This document shows, in pieces, positions 34,259-42,617 of a DNA stretch of 62,951 nt. Each line of letters opens with the position of its first letter. Positions within the stretch are counted from its first letter, which is position 1. The stretch covers positions 1-62,951 of the forward strand of contig JAIQFX010000017.1 in NCBI GenBank assembly GCA_020073005.1, read 5' to 3'. The DNA comes from Terriglobia bacterium (GTDB taxonomy: Bacteria > Acidobacteriota > Vicinamibacteria > Vicinamibacterales > CAVVIG01). A model generated the notes under the pieces. It made no database searches. It saw only the letters and a list, made by a program, of their open reading frames with translations, and was not told where the DNA came from. The position numbers and the translations under genes are program-made.

Positions 34259-35983
34259 TCATGTGATGGCGCGGTCTTTCCGGCGAAGGATCGCGAACAG
34301 GCCGAGGAGAACCGGCAGAGCCACACCTGAGATGAAAGCACCGACGACGAACGTGCCCGGCCGGTAGTACACGGACAACGTGTAGCGGCCTGCCGGGGCC
34401 GCCACTGCGAGCCGGCCGCCGTCGCGATCGGCCGGCCACTTCTCGCCCCACTTGACGATCTCGCCGCGAGTGCTCTTCCAGTGCTCGTTCCAGTTCTGAT
34501 TGAACAACACCGTGGCGGGCTTCGACAGCGCGACCTCGACGTCGACGCGGTTGGGACTCCAGCTCGCCTCGCGCACGGTCCCGGCGCCGGCCTCTGACGC
34601 CGCGTCCAGCTTCACCTGCGGGCCCGGACCCTCGTCGAGCCGTGCGGCGCGCTGCAGCGGCGCTTCCTCGTCGCAGCCGATGACGCCGTGGCCCGCCATG
34701 ACGTCGCTCATCATCAACCGCCAGTCGCCCTTGACTTGATGGAAGGGCGTGTCGCGCCCGGCGACGATCATCTCCGTGTTGAACGTGTCGTGGAAGCAGT
34801 ACCAGTCGAAGGCCAGTCCGTCGAGCGCGGCCAGGACCACTATCGCCGTGGCCACCGGCCGCGCCCACGAGCGGGTCGCGAAACGCGCGCGCAGATCATC
34901 GAAGGCCGCGGCGCACAGCAGCGGAAAGGCGAGCGCGAACAGGATCGCATACCGCGACGGCACGCGCAGATCGCGGAAGAGCGGGAGCTGCTCGAGCAGC
35001 CACCACGGTCCGTACGGGATCGCGTCGCCGGCGACGATGGCGGCCCCGACGGCGGCGATGATCCACAGGCTGCGCGTCCGTTTCACGCGCAGCGACCACA
35101 CGATCAACGGCGGCGTCACGTACGACAGCCGCCAGCCGTATTCGTGGAACCAGTAGCGCTTTCCCGGCACCGGCTGCAGGCCGCGCCACCAGTAGCCGTC
35201 GCGCAGCATCTGCCAGATCGTCGTCGAGTCGGTCTCGAACTGGCGACGCGGGTGATCGATCGCGAACTGGAGCGCCGGCAGCAGCCGGAAAGCGGAGAAC
35301 GCGGCCGCGCTTAATCCGCCGAGGAAGAGCGCGAGGAAGGGACGCGCGCTGCGCAGTGCGATCGCGTCGATCACGGCGACACTCGCGAGCAGCACGGCAG
35401 CCATCGCAGGAGTCGACGTGCCGCCGTCGCACACGATCCAGGCCGCCACTGCGCCAAGCGGAATCGTCCAGGAGGCTTTGCCCTGTGTGGCAAGACGGTA
35501 GAACACGATCAAGTACGGAAACAGCGCGGCGGAGGCGAAGTTGGCGTGGCCTGACGAGATGTGCAGCGCCAGCCAGCCGCCGGCGCCGAACAGCACCGAC
35601 GCCAGGAGCGCGCCCGGAAGAGAGACCTGGTAGCTGCGCGCGAGGCGGTACATGCCGTCGAAGGCGCAGAAGTAATAGACGACCAGCGAGAGCTTGAGCC
35701 CGAGCGCGGTGCCGAACGCGAGCGGCAGAAACGCCAGCGGCGAGGCCACCATCGACTGCGGATTCGCCAGCAGCACCTCGCCGCCGCAGCCGTAGGGATT
35801 CCACAGCGGCACCTGATGGAACCACAGCAGCGAGCGCCGGCCGACTTCAATCCACGAGGAGAAATAGCGCCAGTCGTAGGACTGCGGGAACAGCCCGGGA
35901 TAACGGAACACCGGCGCCACTGCCGCGAACGCGAGCCCGAGGAAGACCAGCCACAGCCAGCGCTCGGTGCGGTGCCCGGACAT
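34259..35983 (-). CDS. YfhO-like multi-spanning membrane protein
   Basis: 574 residues. Helix 1 (LWLVFLGLAFAAVAPVF) is followed by FPQSYDWRYFSSWIEVG and HQVPLWNPYGCGGEVLLANPQS, the loop pattern of YfhO-like proteins (acidic residue, then PLWNP, then GGxxxxANPQ). LPLFRDLRVPSRYAILFAL is a second recurrent motif of this group. About twelve helices, then a soluble beta-rich C-terminal domain (VLFNQNWNEHWKS... APAGRYTLSVYYRPGTFVVGAF) and a last helix. It belongs by type to the 9.8-36 kb glycan locus. Substrate unknown. Confidence 0.78.
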   Translation of the reverse strand: MSGHRTERWLWLVFLGLAFAAVAPVFRYPGLFPQSYDWRYFSSWIEVGRRSLLWFHQVPLWNPYGCGGEVLLANPQSMVASPLAFLPLAFGTALGLKLSLVVYYFCAFDGMYRLARSYQVSLPGALLASVLFGAGGWLALHISSGHANFASAALFPYLIVFYRLATQGKASWTIPLGAVAAWIVCDGGTSTPAMAAVLLASVAVIDAIALRSARPFLALFLGGLSAAAFSAFRLLPALQFAIDHPRRQFETDSTTIWQMLRDGYWWRGLQPVPGKRYWFHEYGWRLSYVTPPLIVWSLRVKRTRSLWIIAAVGAAIVAGDAIPYGPWWLLEQLPLFRDLRVPSRYAILFALAFPLLCAAAFDDLRARFATRSWARPVATAIVVLAALDGLAFDWYCFHDTFNTEMIVAGRDTPFHQVKGDWRLMMSDVMAGHGVIGCDEEAPLQRAARLDEGPGPQVKLDAASEAGAGTVREASWSPNRVDVEVALSKPATVLFNQNWNEHWKSTRGEIVKWGEKWPADRDGGRLAVAAPAGRYTLSVYYRPGTFVVGAFISGVALPVLLGLFAILRRKDRAIT

Positions 35984-36081
35984 GCGTCGCGAGTCTAGCA
36001 GCCCCGGCGCCGGAATTGGCGGTCCGCCGACGTATGGGGTAATCTGCGTGGCTGTTCGTCACACATTCACGGAGGGTTTCC

Positions 36082-36651
36082 ATGAAGACAACTTTGCTTC
36101 TGATCGCCAGCCTCGCCGCCGCCGCTCCGGCGCACGCGCAGGACGTTCTCAAGACCACCAACATCCAGCGCTACTACATGCCGGTGCAGCTGGACCTGCT
36201 CGGCGCCGCGTCCGTGATGCCCGCCGAGAAATACGGCTTCAAGCTGGACCCGGCGCAGATGACCTTCGGCGAGTGGATCAACCACTCGACCGAACGGAAC
36301 TACCTCGACTGCTCGACGCTGCGCGGCGAGACGAACCCGATGCCGAAGGCCAAGACCGACCTGCTCAAGACGAAGGACGACATCACCAAGGCCCTGGCGG
36401 ACTCCTTCGACTACTGCGACGCGACGTTCGAGAGACTCAACGATCAGAAGATCCTCTCGTCGCCGCAGATGGTGGCGTCGTTCCTGCACACCACCGTCCA
36501 CAACAACGAGATCTACGGCAACGTCGTCGGCTACCTGCGCGCGAACCACATCCTCCCGCCCTCCACCGAGATGATGCAGGAGATGAGGAAGGGCACCAAG
36601 ACGGCCGCGCAGGTGATGAAAGAGATGATGGACAAGTACAAGAAGAAGTAG
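36082..36651 (+). CDS. Exported DinB-like four-helix protein
   Basis: 189 residues with GGAGG upstream and a clear signal peptide ending AAPAHA-QD. The mature part is helical with the histidine spacing of DinB-fold proteins: FGEWINHSTERN in the first helices and ASFLHTTVHNNEIYGNVVGYL in the last, giving a possible three-His metal site. A Lys-rich C-terminus (KEMMDKYKKK) follows. DinB-fold proteins include metal-dependent thiol transferases, but an exported version like this has no assigned function. It is convergent with the 36662-37321 gene (10-bp gap). Confidence 0.7.
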   Translation: MKTTLLLIASLAAAAPAHAQDVLKTTNIQRYYMPVQLDLLGAASVMPAEKYGFKLDPAQMTFGEWINHSTERNYLDCSTLRGETNPMPKAKTDLLKTKDDITKALADSFDYCDATFERLNDQKILSSPQMVASFLHTTVHNNEIYGNVVGYLRANHILPPSTEMMQEMRKGTKTAAQVMKEMMDKYKKK

Positions 36652-36661
36652 TCCAGCATCG

Positions 36662-37321
36662 TTACGGGCGCGTCGCCCGTTCGCCGGCGAACCTGCCGGG
36701 AAACTGCTTGACGATCCCGTCGGACAACGCATCCGACATCATGAGGATGTGCGCGTACACCGCGTCGAACGCGCGCGTGTCCGCGTCCCAATTCTTCGTC
36801 AACCGCGCCACGACCTCGTCCGTCGTCGTCGACAGGTGCGTGTTCATCATCTGGACGAGCACGGCGCGCGGCCAATTCGGATTCGCCTTGCTCAGGAAGT
36901 CGGCGATGTCTTCGCCGTTGCGCTGCCACTTTGCGCTCGCCTGCTGCTGCGACGCGCTGTCGCCGGCCTTGGCGAACTTGATGATGTCGACCGCGATCGC
37001 GATGTGCTCCTTGAGCAGCGCCGTGAGCTTGTCGCCGGCGGCCTTCCCGTAGTAACCGGCGACCGCGGCGCCGATGTCCTCCTGATTCTTCATCAACCTG
37101 CCGGCCGCGGCCTGCGCGTCCGGCTGGTCGCCGACCGCGGCGACGATGTAGTCGCGCGTCCAGATCACGTGGTCCGTCCACAGCTTCCGCAGGTCCTGCC
37201 GCAACGCGGCCGGACCGGAGGTCGTCGCGCCGTGGTGTTGCGGCGCAGGCGGCATACCGGCGGCCGCGGCCGTGTGGGCCGCAGCGAAAAAGACGACGAA
37301 CGCCAAACCGAGCTTTGTCAT
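36662..37321 (-). CDS. Exported helical-bundle protein, likely ECF-regulated
   Basis: 219 residues from the ATG at 37321, which has AAGGAG upstream and opens directly into a signal peptide (LGLAFVVFFAAAHTAAA). Two roughly 85-residue helical units appear, LRKLWTDHVIWTRDYIVAAV and LTALLKEHIAIAVDIIKFA early, then MMNTHLSTTTDEVVARLT and VYAHILMMSDALSDGIVKQF. This matches a four-helix-bundle protein family often found in soil bacteria, whose function I do not know. The regularly placed His residues could bind metal. It is divergent from an ECF sigma gene and its upstream region carries a mirror copy of the sigma gene's promoter elements. Confidence 0.7.
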   Translation of the reverse strand: MTKLGLAFVVFFAAAHTAAAAGMPPAPQHHGATTSGPAALRQDLRKLWTDHVIWTRDYIVAAVGDQPDAQAAAGRLMKNQEDIGAAVAGYYGKAAGDKLTALLKEHIAIAVDIIKFAKAGDSASQQQASAKWQRNGEDIADFLSKANPNWPRAVLVQMMNTHLSTTTDEVVARLTKNWDADTRAFDAVYAHILMMSDALSDGIVKQFPGRFAGERATRP

Positions 37322-37344
37322 ACGAATTCTCCTTCTCCACCAGA

Positions 37345-37373
37345 ACAGAGTGGCCGCAGCTCGAAAGGTGACA
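37345..37373 (-). promoter_or_regulatory. ECF-type promoter TGTCACC-N16-CTCTGT for the helical-bundle gene
   Basis: On the minus strand TGTCACC occupies 37373-37367 and CTCTGT 37350-37345, with 16 bases between. The same two hexamers and spacing occur on the plus strand 11 bp away, facing the sigma gene. This bipartite TGTCAC-type -35 is familiar from ECF promoters; the -10 assignment is inference from the duplication. Confidence 0.6.
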
Positions 37374-37383
37374 GAAACGGCCG

Positions 37384-37412
37384 TGTCACCTTTTACCGGC
37401 TCGCGACTCTGT
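37384..37412 (+). promoter_or_regulatory. ECF-type promoter TGTCACC-N16-CTCTGT for the sigma-factor gene
   Basis: TGTCACC at 37384-37390 and CTCTGT at 37407-37412, spaced by 16 bases. It mirrors the promoter of the divergent gene; the two -35 regions together form a perfect 10-bp inverted repeat (37364-37373 with 37384-37393). Initiation a few bases after 37412 would precede GAGGAG and the ATG at 37430. Suggests that the sigma factor activates its own gene and its neighbour. Confidence 0.6.
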
Positions 37413-37429
37413 ATAGTGAGGAGTACCCG

Positions 37430-38104
37430 ATGCCGGGAGCACACGCCGCCGTGATGAAGCCGCCAAGCGCGCTATCGGACGAGGAAATCGTCTCGCGCAT
37501 CCTCGAGGGCGAAACGCTGCTCTTCGAGGTGCTGATGCGGCGCCACAACCAGCGCCTGTATCGCTCGGCCCGGGCGATCGTCCGCGACGATCACGAGGCC
37601 GAGGACGTGATGCAGGAGGCGTACGTCAACGCCTACTCGCACCTGGCGCAATTCGACGGCCGGGCGAAATTCTCGACGTGGCTCACGAAGATCGCGGTGT
37701 ACGAAGCGCTCGCGCGCGCGCGCCGTCGAGGCCGCGACGAACCGCTGGACGACACCTCGCTGGAGACACTCATGCCGACAAGCACTTCGCCCGATCCGGA
37801 ACGGCTGGCCTTCGGGCGGGAGCTGGGCGCGCTCATCGAGTCGGCCGTGGACAAGCTCGGCGACGGGTATCGCGACGTGTTCATGCTCCGGCAGGTGGAG
37901 GGGCTGAGCACCGCGGAGACGGCGGACGCGCTCGGCCTCAGCGAGGATGTCGTGAAGACGCGCTTTTCACGCGCGCGCAGCGCGCTTCAGCGCGATCTGC
38001 TCGATCGCACCGACGCCGTCGCCACGACCGCGTTCACGTTCGGACAGGCCCGCTGCGATCGCGTCGTGGCGTCCGTGCTCCTGCGGATTGGCGCCGGCAG
38101 CTAG
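37430..38104 (+). CDS. ECF-subfamily RNA polymerase sigma factor
   Basis: 224 residues from ATG 37430 (GAGGAG at 37418-37423). Region 2 is visible as LFEVLMRRHNQRLYRSARAI, then DDHEAEDVMQEAYVNAYSHL and AKFSTWLTKIAVYEALARARR. Region 4 is seen as LGDGYRDVFMLRQVEGLSTAETADALGLSEDVVKTRFSRARSAL-type sequence, a complete helix-turn-helix. The tail after region 4 is about 35 residues long and contains one cysteine (ARCDRVV). No anti-sigma gene is adjacent, so control may be by another route. It directs polymerase to specific promoters, probably those described upstream of it. Confidence 0.93.
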   Translation: MPGAHAAVMKPPSALSDEEIVSRILEGETLLFEVLMRRHNQRLYRSARAIVRDDHEAEDVMQEAYVNAYSHLAQFDGRAKFSTWLTKIAVYEALARARRRGRDEPLDDTSLETLMPTSTSPDPERLAFGRELGALIESAVDKLGDGYRDVFMLRQVEGLSTAETADALGLSEDVVKTRFSRARSALQRDLLDRTDAVATTAFTFGQARCDRVVASVLLRIGAGS

Positions 38105-38106
38105 CT

Positions 38107-38412
38107 ATGAATTCAGACGCAACGACCCATCGTCGCCGTTTTCCCGGTCGGATGTTCGGGGCAGCGGCGGCGGCCTACAAGACGGAGACCGGTCACGTCG
38201 GCGCCGTCGGGACGGTCTACAGCGCGGGCAGCCAGGCGAGCATTCCGCTGGCGTTCAACGACGCCATCTGGGCCAAGTACCGGCTTGGCGAGTACACGGG
38301 GCGCACGGACGCGAACGGGAAGGCGTACACGCGGAACGTGTTCAACCAGCCGACGACCGGGGATCTGCATCTGTTGATGCAGGAGGCCGGCATCAAATAC
38401 AACCGTCAGTAA
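38107..38412 (+). CDS. Small protein, possibly truncated Tat-exported protein
   Basis: 101 residues, starting 2 bases after the sigma-factor stop. The N-terminus HRRRFPGRMFGAAAAA looks like a degenerate twin-arginine or signal sequence. The remainder includes SIPLAFNDAIWAKYRLGEYTG and KAYTRNVFNQP, segments that resemble the central part of longer Tat-exported proteins I recall from related bacteria (NDAIWAKY...R-NxWxQP). If so, this copy lacks the usual N-terminal 100 or more residues and the C-terminus. It might instead be a genuine small exported protein. Low certainty on family. Confidence 0.5.
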   Translation: MNSDATTHRRRFPGRMFGAAAAAYKTETGHVGAVGTVYSAGSQASIPLAFNDAIWAKYRLGEYTGRTDANGKAYTRNVFNQPTTGDLHLLMQEAGIKYNRQ

Positions 38413-38471
38413 GTCAGTCGGAGGGATTCAACGCCGGGGCCAGCCCGCTGGTCGGTCCCGGCTCTTCGTTT

Positions 38472-38852
38472 TCATTGCCCCTGGCTCTCGCTGGTGGATG
38501 GGCCCGTGCTCGTCGACGGGCCGAAGCCGCACCGCCCGCGCACGCCTTGACGAAATTTTTCCCGCTCCTCCGGGGTCATCTGTTCCAGGCGCTCGTCGAT
38601 GCGACGGTCGATGCGACGGCGGACAGTGGAGCCGGCCATACTGTTGCCTCCCCATCGGCCGAAGAGGATCCGGCTCAGCGCGAGAATTCCAAACGCCTGC
38701 CAGAAGGTCACCTCGCGCACCCCGAAGAGCGGCGGCAGCAGCCAGTTCCACAAGAGCTTCACGATTTCGCCGCCGATGAAGCCAAAGAGCAGAATCCCCA
38801 GAATCGCCGCCGGCGCGATGAAATACCAATGCTTTCTCATGCTCAGTGCCAT
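38472..38852 (-). CDS. Small membrane protein co-encoded with an ECF sigma factor
   Basis: 126 residues. GAGGG precedes the ATG at 38852; an in-frame ATG at 38840 is an alternative. One or two transmembrane helices (WYFIAPAAILGILLFGFIGGE, then FWQAFGILALSRILFG) are followed by a charged cytoplasmic-looking helix RRRIDRRIDERLEQMTPEEREKFRQ and a Ser/Thr/Pro-rich tail. Its position 10 bases after the sigma gene, in the place where anti-sigma factors usually lie, and the soluble helix make a sigma-regulator role possible, but no zinc-binding anti-sigma motif is present. Confidence 0.7.
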   Translation of the reverse strand: MALSMRKHWYFIAPAAILGILLFGFIGGEIVKLLWNWLLPPLFGVREVTFWQAFGILALSRILFGRWGGNSMAGSTVRRRIDRRIDERLEQMTPEEREKFRQGVRGRCGFGPSTSTGPSTSESQGQ

Positions 38853-38862
38853 GTTCAGACCC

Positions 38863-39435
38863 TCATGCTTTCGTCAATTCGTCGTAGATGCTTTGCAGTC
38901 GCTTGCGCAGATACCGCACCGCATAACGTTTGCGCGAGAGCAGCGTATTGACGCTCACGGTGTCCTGGCTTTCAGCGGCCATCTCCTTGAAGCTGCGCCC
39001 GTCCAGCTCGTGCGCCACGAACACCTCGCGCTGCTCTTCCGGTAATTCGTCGATCGCCAACTCGAGTTCGTCGAGCAGCACGTGGCGGGCGTACAGCGCC
39101 TCCGGTCCGGCATCGGGTGAAGGCAGCAGGTCTTCCCACCGCAGCAACTCGTCGTTCTCGTCGTGCCCACCTGCGACGGTGGCATCGCTGAAGGGCTCCG
39201 GCGTCTTCTTCCGGAAGAGATCGGCGATGCGATTGCGCGCCACGCGAAACAGCCAGCCGGTGACGTGATCGATCGGCATCAGCAGGCGGTTCGCTTCCAC
39301 GAGCTTGTAGAAGACGTCCTGCAGAATGTCCTCGGCGTCGCGCGGGTCTGGCACGCGCCGGCGAATGAAGTTGCGCAGCCGGGCCTGTTCCCGTCTGACG
39401 ACTTCGGCGATCCGGCGGTCCTGTTCGAGTGACAT
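38863..39435 (-). CDS. ECF-subfamily RNA polymerase sigma factor (second)
   Basis: 190 residues from the ATG at 39435, preceded by GGAG; a GTG at 39471 would add 12 residues. Region 2: EQARLRNFIRRRVPDPRDAE, DILQDVFYKLVEA, HVTGWLFRVARNRIADLFRK. Region 4: LPEEQREVFVAHELDGRSFK, EMAAESQDTVSVNTLLSRKR. Region 4 has an extra TVSVNTLLSRKRYAVRYLR ending, as in sigma factors that often pair with small membrane proteins. A TACAAT hexamer about 80 bases upstream (minus strand, 39518-39513) might be its -10, but no good -35 was found. Confidence 0.92.
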   Translation of the reverse strand: MSLEQDRRIAEVVRREQARLRNFIRRRVPDPRDAEDILQDVFYKLVEANRLLMPIDHVTGWLFRVARNRIADLFRKKTPEPFSDATVAGGHDENDELLRWEDLLPSPDAGPEALYARHVLLDELELAIDELPEEQREVFVAHELDGRSFKEMAAESQDTVSVNTLLSRKRYAVRYLRKRLQSIYDELTKA

Positions 39436-39546
39436 CCGCTCCGGGCGCTCCAGGCTCGCTGCGTTCTTCACCTACAGGTGTAGACGAATGAGGGGGTGCG
39501 GATATTGTAGGGGCGCTGAGTGGCTGAGGAGTCGAGCCGGTCGGCG

Positions 39547-42423
39547 CTACTTCGCTTCTGGCATGAGCGTGACCTTCACATGGTTCGCGGTGTTGAGATA
39601 GGTCTGCGCCGCCTGCTGAATCGCGTCGGCCGTCAGCGCCGCGATCTGCTGCGGGAGATTGACCACCGCCGCAATGTCCGCCGCATCGCCGTCCTCGTAG
39701 CGGCGCGAGATCTGACTGAGGAGATACCTGTTGTCCTGACTGTCTCTCTCGAACTCCCGCGTGAGCGCCTCGCGGATTCGGGCCATCTGATCCGATGAGA
39801 GCGGCGCGGCCCTGACGAACGCGATCTCCTCGAAGACGCGCTGCACGAGCGTCGCCGTGCGCGCGGGATCGCACGTCCAGTCGATCCGCACGCTGTATTG
39901 CGGCCGGGGCGCCTTGTCGACGTCGGGGTTGACAGTGATGCTGTACGTCCCGCCGAGCTCCTGCCGGATCGTGTCGAACAGCCGCGACTGCAGCACGAGG
40001 GTCGCCGTCCGCAGCGCCAGCTGGTGCGCATCGTCGTACTCGAACGGCCCGGAGAGGACGATCGCCACCTGGCTCTTGGGCGCGATGCCCTTCTCGATTG
40101 TTTTTTCGACGACTCCGGAAGGCGGTGCGATGCCGAGATCCCGCCAGGTCTCGTGCGCGTGCGTCGCCGGCAGGCTGGCGATGTAGGTCTCGACGAGCGG
40201 CTTGATGGCGTCCGGCGTGAAGCTGCCGACGAAGACGAACGTGAAATTGCTCGCGTCCGCGAAGCGCGCCTTGTAGAACGCCAGCGACGTCGCGAGATTC
40301 CATTGGTCCACCGTCGCAGGCGTGTCGGGCTGCCGCCGGGGGCTGTTCAGGCTGAGCGTGGCCTCGATGGCCTGGTTGAACACGACGTCGGGGCTCGCCA
40401 TCCGATTCGCGAGCAGCCCCCGGGCCTGCGACGCCATCGCCGCGAACGCGATCGGATCGGCGCGCGGCTGCGTGAATCGCAGGTACATGAGCTGGAACAT
40501 CGTCTCGAGATCCTGCGGCGTGCTCCCGCCGCCCATCCCTTCGTCGATCTCGTCGATGAACGGCGTGACGGCGAACGCCTTGCCGGCCAGGATCTTGTCG
40601 AGCGTCACGGCGCTGAACCGCCCGACGCCGCCCGCGGGGACGACGTCGTCCGCGACGCGAGCGGGAATGAAATCGGCGTCGGCCGCCAGCGATGTCCCAC
40701 CCGGTGCGACGGCGCGGAACAGGATCTGATCTTCCTTCAGCGTGGTCGGCTTGAGCACGACGGTGGCGCCGTTCGACAGCGTCCACTCCGTGATCCCGGC
40801 CTCCACACGGACGGTCGTCTTCACGATCGTGCCGCGGGGCGGCGGCGTGGCCATGAGCCTCTGGCCCGCGGCGGCGTCCACATACGCCTGGAGCCGCTTC
40901 GCCGAGGCGGCCTTGACGATCGCCGCGAGCTGCGCCTCATCGGGCAGGACCACGCCGGCCGTGTCCGGCGCGGACACGACGATGAGACGGTTCCGCTCGG
41001 GAAACCAATCTCCGGTGAGCGCGTTGACTTCGCCCAACGTGATCGTCGGGACGAACCGCCGGTGGAACGCGAGCTCCTGCCAGATCGTCGGCAGCGCTTC
41101 GTCCTCGAGAAAGTTCCGCGTGTACTCGTCGGCCCGGCTCGCGGACTCACGGTCCGGACTTTCCGTCACCACGCGCTCGGAGCCGAGCATCATCGCCTGC
41201 TTCGCGCGCGCGAGCTCGGTCGCGGTGAAGCCGAACCGCGCGACCCGCTGGAGCTCGGTCACGAGCGCGTCAAGACCGCGCGCCGCGCCGTCGTTCGAGA
41301 CGAGCGCCTGGAGAACCGCTTCGTCTCTCGTCCTGGGCGCCGGAAACAGCCCGCGGCCGGCGGCCGCCCTGAGAAACGGCGGATTGGCGCTCTGGCCGAG
41401 CTCGTCGAGCCTGGCGCCGAGCATGTCGGCGAACAACTGGTCGAGCATGATCTCGCGATAGCCGCCGACCGACCCCTGGTTGCGCGCCGGCCGAAGGTCG
41501 CTGATCTGCACGGCGGTCGCGGTCGTTTCCTTGTCGGTGACGACGGCGGTGCGCGTGCCGGGATGCTCCGGCACGTCGAACGCGGGCCGCGGCCGCTCGG
41601 GCGAAGGCGAGGACAGCGACGAAAAATGCTCCTTGATCATGGTGACGACGGCGTCGCGATCGACGTCACCCGCGACAATCACGGCCATCAGATCCGGACG
41701 GTACCAGTCGTGGTAGAAGCGCGTTAACGCCTCGCGCTGCGCGTGCTCGATGATGTCGGGCTTGCCGATGGGCGGCCGATCCGCGTAGCGCGATCCTTCG
41801 AGCTGCACGCGGCGGATCTTGTCCTGCGTGCGCTCGCCCGCGCCGAGGTGCATCCGCCATTCCGAGAGGACGATGGCGCGCTCGCGATCGATGCCGCTCT
41901 GATCGAACGAGGCGCCCTGCGCCCAGTCCTCGAGGACGAGCAGCGCGCGATCGAGCACGCCGGGCACGTCGGTCGGCACCCGCAGCGTGTATTGCGTGTC
42001 GTCGTAGCCCGTCGCCGCGTTCGCGTCCGGACCGATGCTCAAGCCGAGCGCCGACAGGAAGTCGACGATGCTCTGCTGCGGAAAGTGCCGCGTGCCTTCG
42101 AACTCCATGTGTTCGACGAAGTGCGCCAGCCCCTGCTGGTCGTCGTCTTCCAGCACCGAACCGGCCTTGACGACAAGGCGCAACTCGGCCCGGTTACCGG
42201 GTTTCTTGTTCGGGCGCACGTAATACCGCAAGCCGTTCGGCAGCGTGCCGACGACGACTTCCGGATCCACCGGCATCTGTCGCGAAAGGCCATAGGATGC
42301 GACCGACGCCGCGGACGTCTCCTGACCGGCGGGCGGCGTCTGGGCCGATGCGACAGCACCCGCGGCGGCAAGCGCGCAGGCGAACACACCGACAAAGGCG
42401 AGGCGAAGGCGCGGGAAGCTCAT
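39547..42423 (-). CDS. Exported M16-family (pitrilysin/insulinase-like) zinc protease, two-domain
   Basis: 958 residues with a signal peptide (AFVGVFACALAAAGAVASAQ). The inverted zinc motif HxxEH is His101-Phe-Val-Glu104-His105 (GLAHFVEHMEFEGT), with the downstream Glu region in DRERAIVLSEWR near residue 186. Length and a second, catalytically inactive M16 domain in the C-terminal half (RFADASNFTFVFVGSFTPDA, GIAPKSQVAIVLSGPFEYD) fit the full four-subdomain pitrilysin type. It probably degrades peptides in the periplasm. It stands between the second sigma gene and the tRNA with no operon partner. Confidence 0.93.
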   Translation of the reverse strand: MSFPRLRLAFVGVFACALAAAGAVASAQTPPAGQETSAASVASYGLSRQMPVDPEVVVGTLPNGLRYYVRPNKKPGNRAELRLVVKAGSVLEDDDQQGLAHFVEHMEFEGTRHFPQQSIVDFLSALGLSIGPDANAATGYDDTQYTLRVPTDVPGVLDRALLVLEDWAQGASFDQSGIDRERAIVLSEWRMHLGAGERTQDKIRRVQLEGSRYADRPPIGKPDIIEHAQREALTRFYHDWYRPDLMAVIVAGDVDRDAVVTMIKEHFSSLSSPSPERPRPAFDVPEHPGTRTAVVTDKETTATAVQISDLRPARNQGSVGGYREIMLDQLFADMLGARLDELGQSANPPFLRAAAGRGLFPAPRTRDEAVLQALVSNDGAARGLDALVTELQRVARFGFTATELARAKQAMMLGSERVVTESPDRESASRADEYTRNFLEDEALPTIWQELAFHRRFVPTITLGEVNALTGDWFPERNRLIVVSAPDTAGVVLPDEAQLAAIVKAASAKRLQAYVDAAAGQRLMATPPPRGTIVKTTVRVEAGITEWTLSNGATVVLKPTTLKEDQILFRAVAPGGTSLAADADFIPARVADDVVPAGGVGRFSAVTLDKILAGKAFAVTPFIDEIDEGMGGGSTPQDLETMFQLMYLRFTQPRADPIAFAAMASQARGLLANRMASPDVVFNQAIEATLSLNSPRRQPDTPATVDQWNLATSLAFYKARFADASNFTFVFVGSFTPDAIKPLVETYIASLPATHAHETWRDLGIAPPSGVVEKTIEKGIAPKSQVAIVLSGPFEYDDAHQLALRTATLVLQSRLFDTIRQELGGTYSITVNPDVDKAPRPQYSVRIDWTCDPARTATLVQRVFEEIAFVRAAPLSSDQMARIREALTREFERDSQDNRYLLSQISRRYEDGDAADIAAVVNLPQQIAALTADAIQQAAQTYLNTANHVKVTLMPEAK

Positions 42424-42507
42424 ACGTCAATCCTATCGGACAACGCGTGGGTCGTTGGACGTGAATGGGAAGTCGCTCGTCGCGAGGCCGACTGCAGGTG
42501 GTGAAAC

Positions 42508-42530
42508 AATTGGCTGGGAGGCAGGGATTC
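42508..42530. repeat. Copy of the tRNA-Gln 3' end (23-bp direct repeat, distal copy)
   Basis: Identical over 23 bases to 42618-42640, which is the T-loop to CCA end of tRNA-Gln; the two copies start 110 bases apart. The bases after this copy do not continue as a tRNA. Such a displaced tRNA 3' end is what an integrase attachment site or its scar looks like. Confidence 0.8.
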
Positions 42531-42617
42531 GAGCCAAGTCGCGGCGAGCGTGAGCGAGCCGCGCGATGCCCTAGAGACGCTGCCGAGCAGCCAACGAGCG
42601 AACGCGAGTGAGCGAAG

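Noticed and set aside
9831-35983. Classical O-antigen or capsule cluster
   Set aside because: No Wzx, Wzy, Wza/Wzc, priming transferase or ABC exporter is present in the window, despite many glycosyltransferase-like proteins.
37412-37417. TATAGT as a sigma-70 -10 for the ECF sigma gene
   Set aside because: No -35 lies at a suitable distance and the start site would fall on the ribosome-binding site. The TGTCACC-N16-CTCTGT pair explains the region better.
42508-42617. A second, degenerate tRNA gene next to tRNA-Gln
   Set aside because: Only the 3' 23 bases match; no D arm or anticodon arm can be folded from the remainder.
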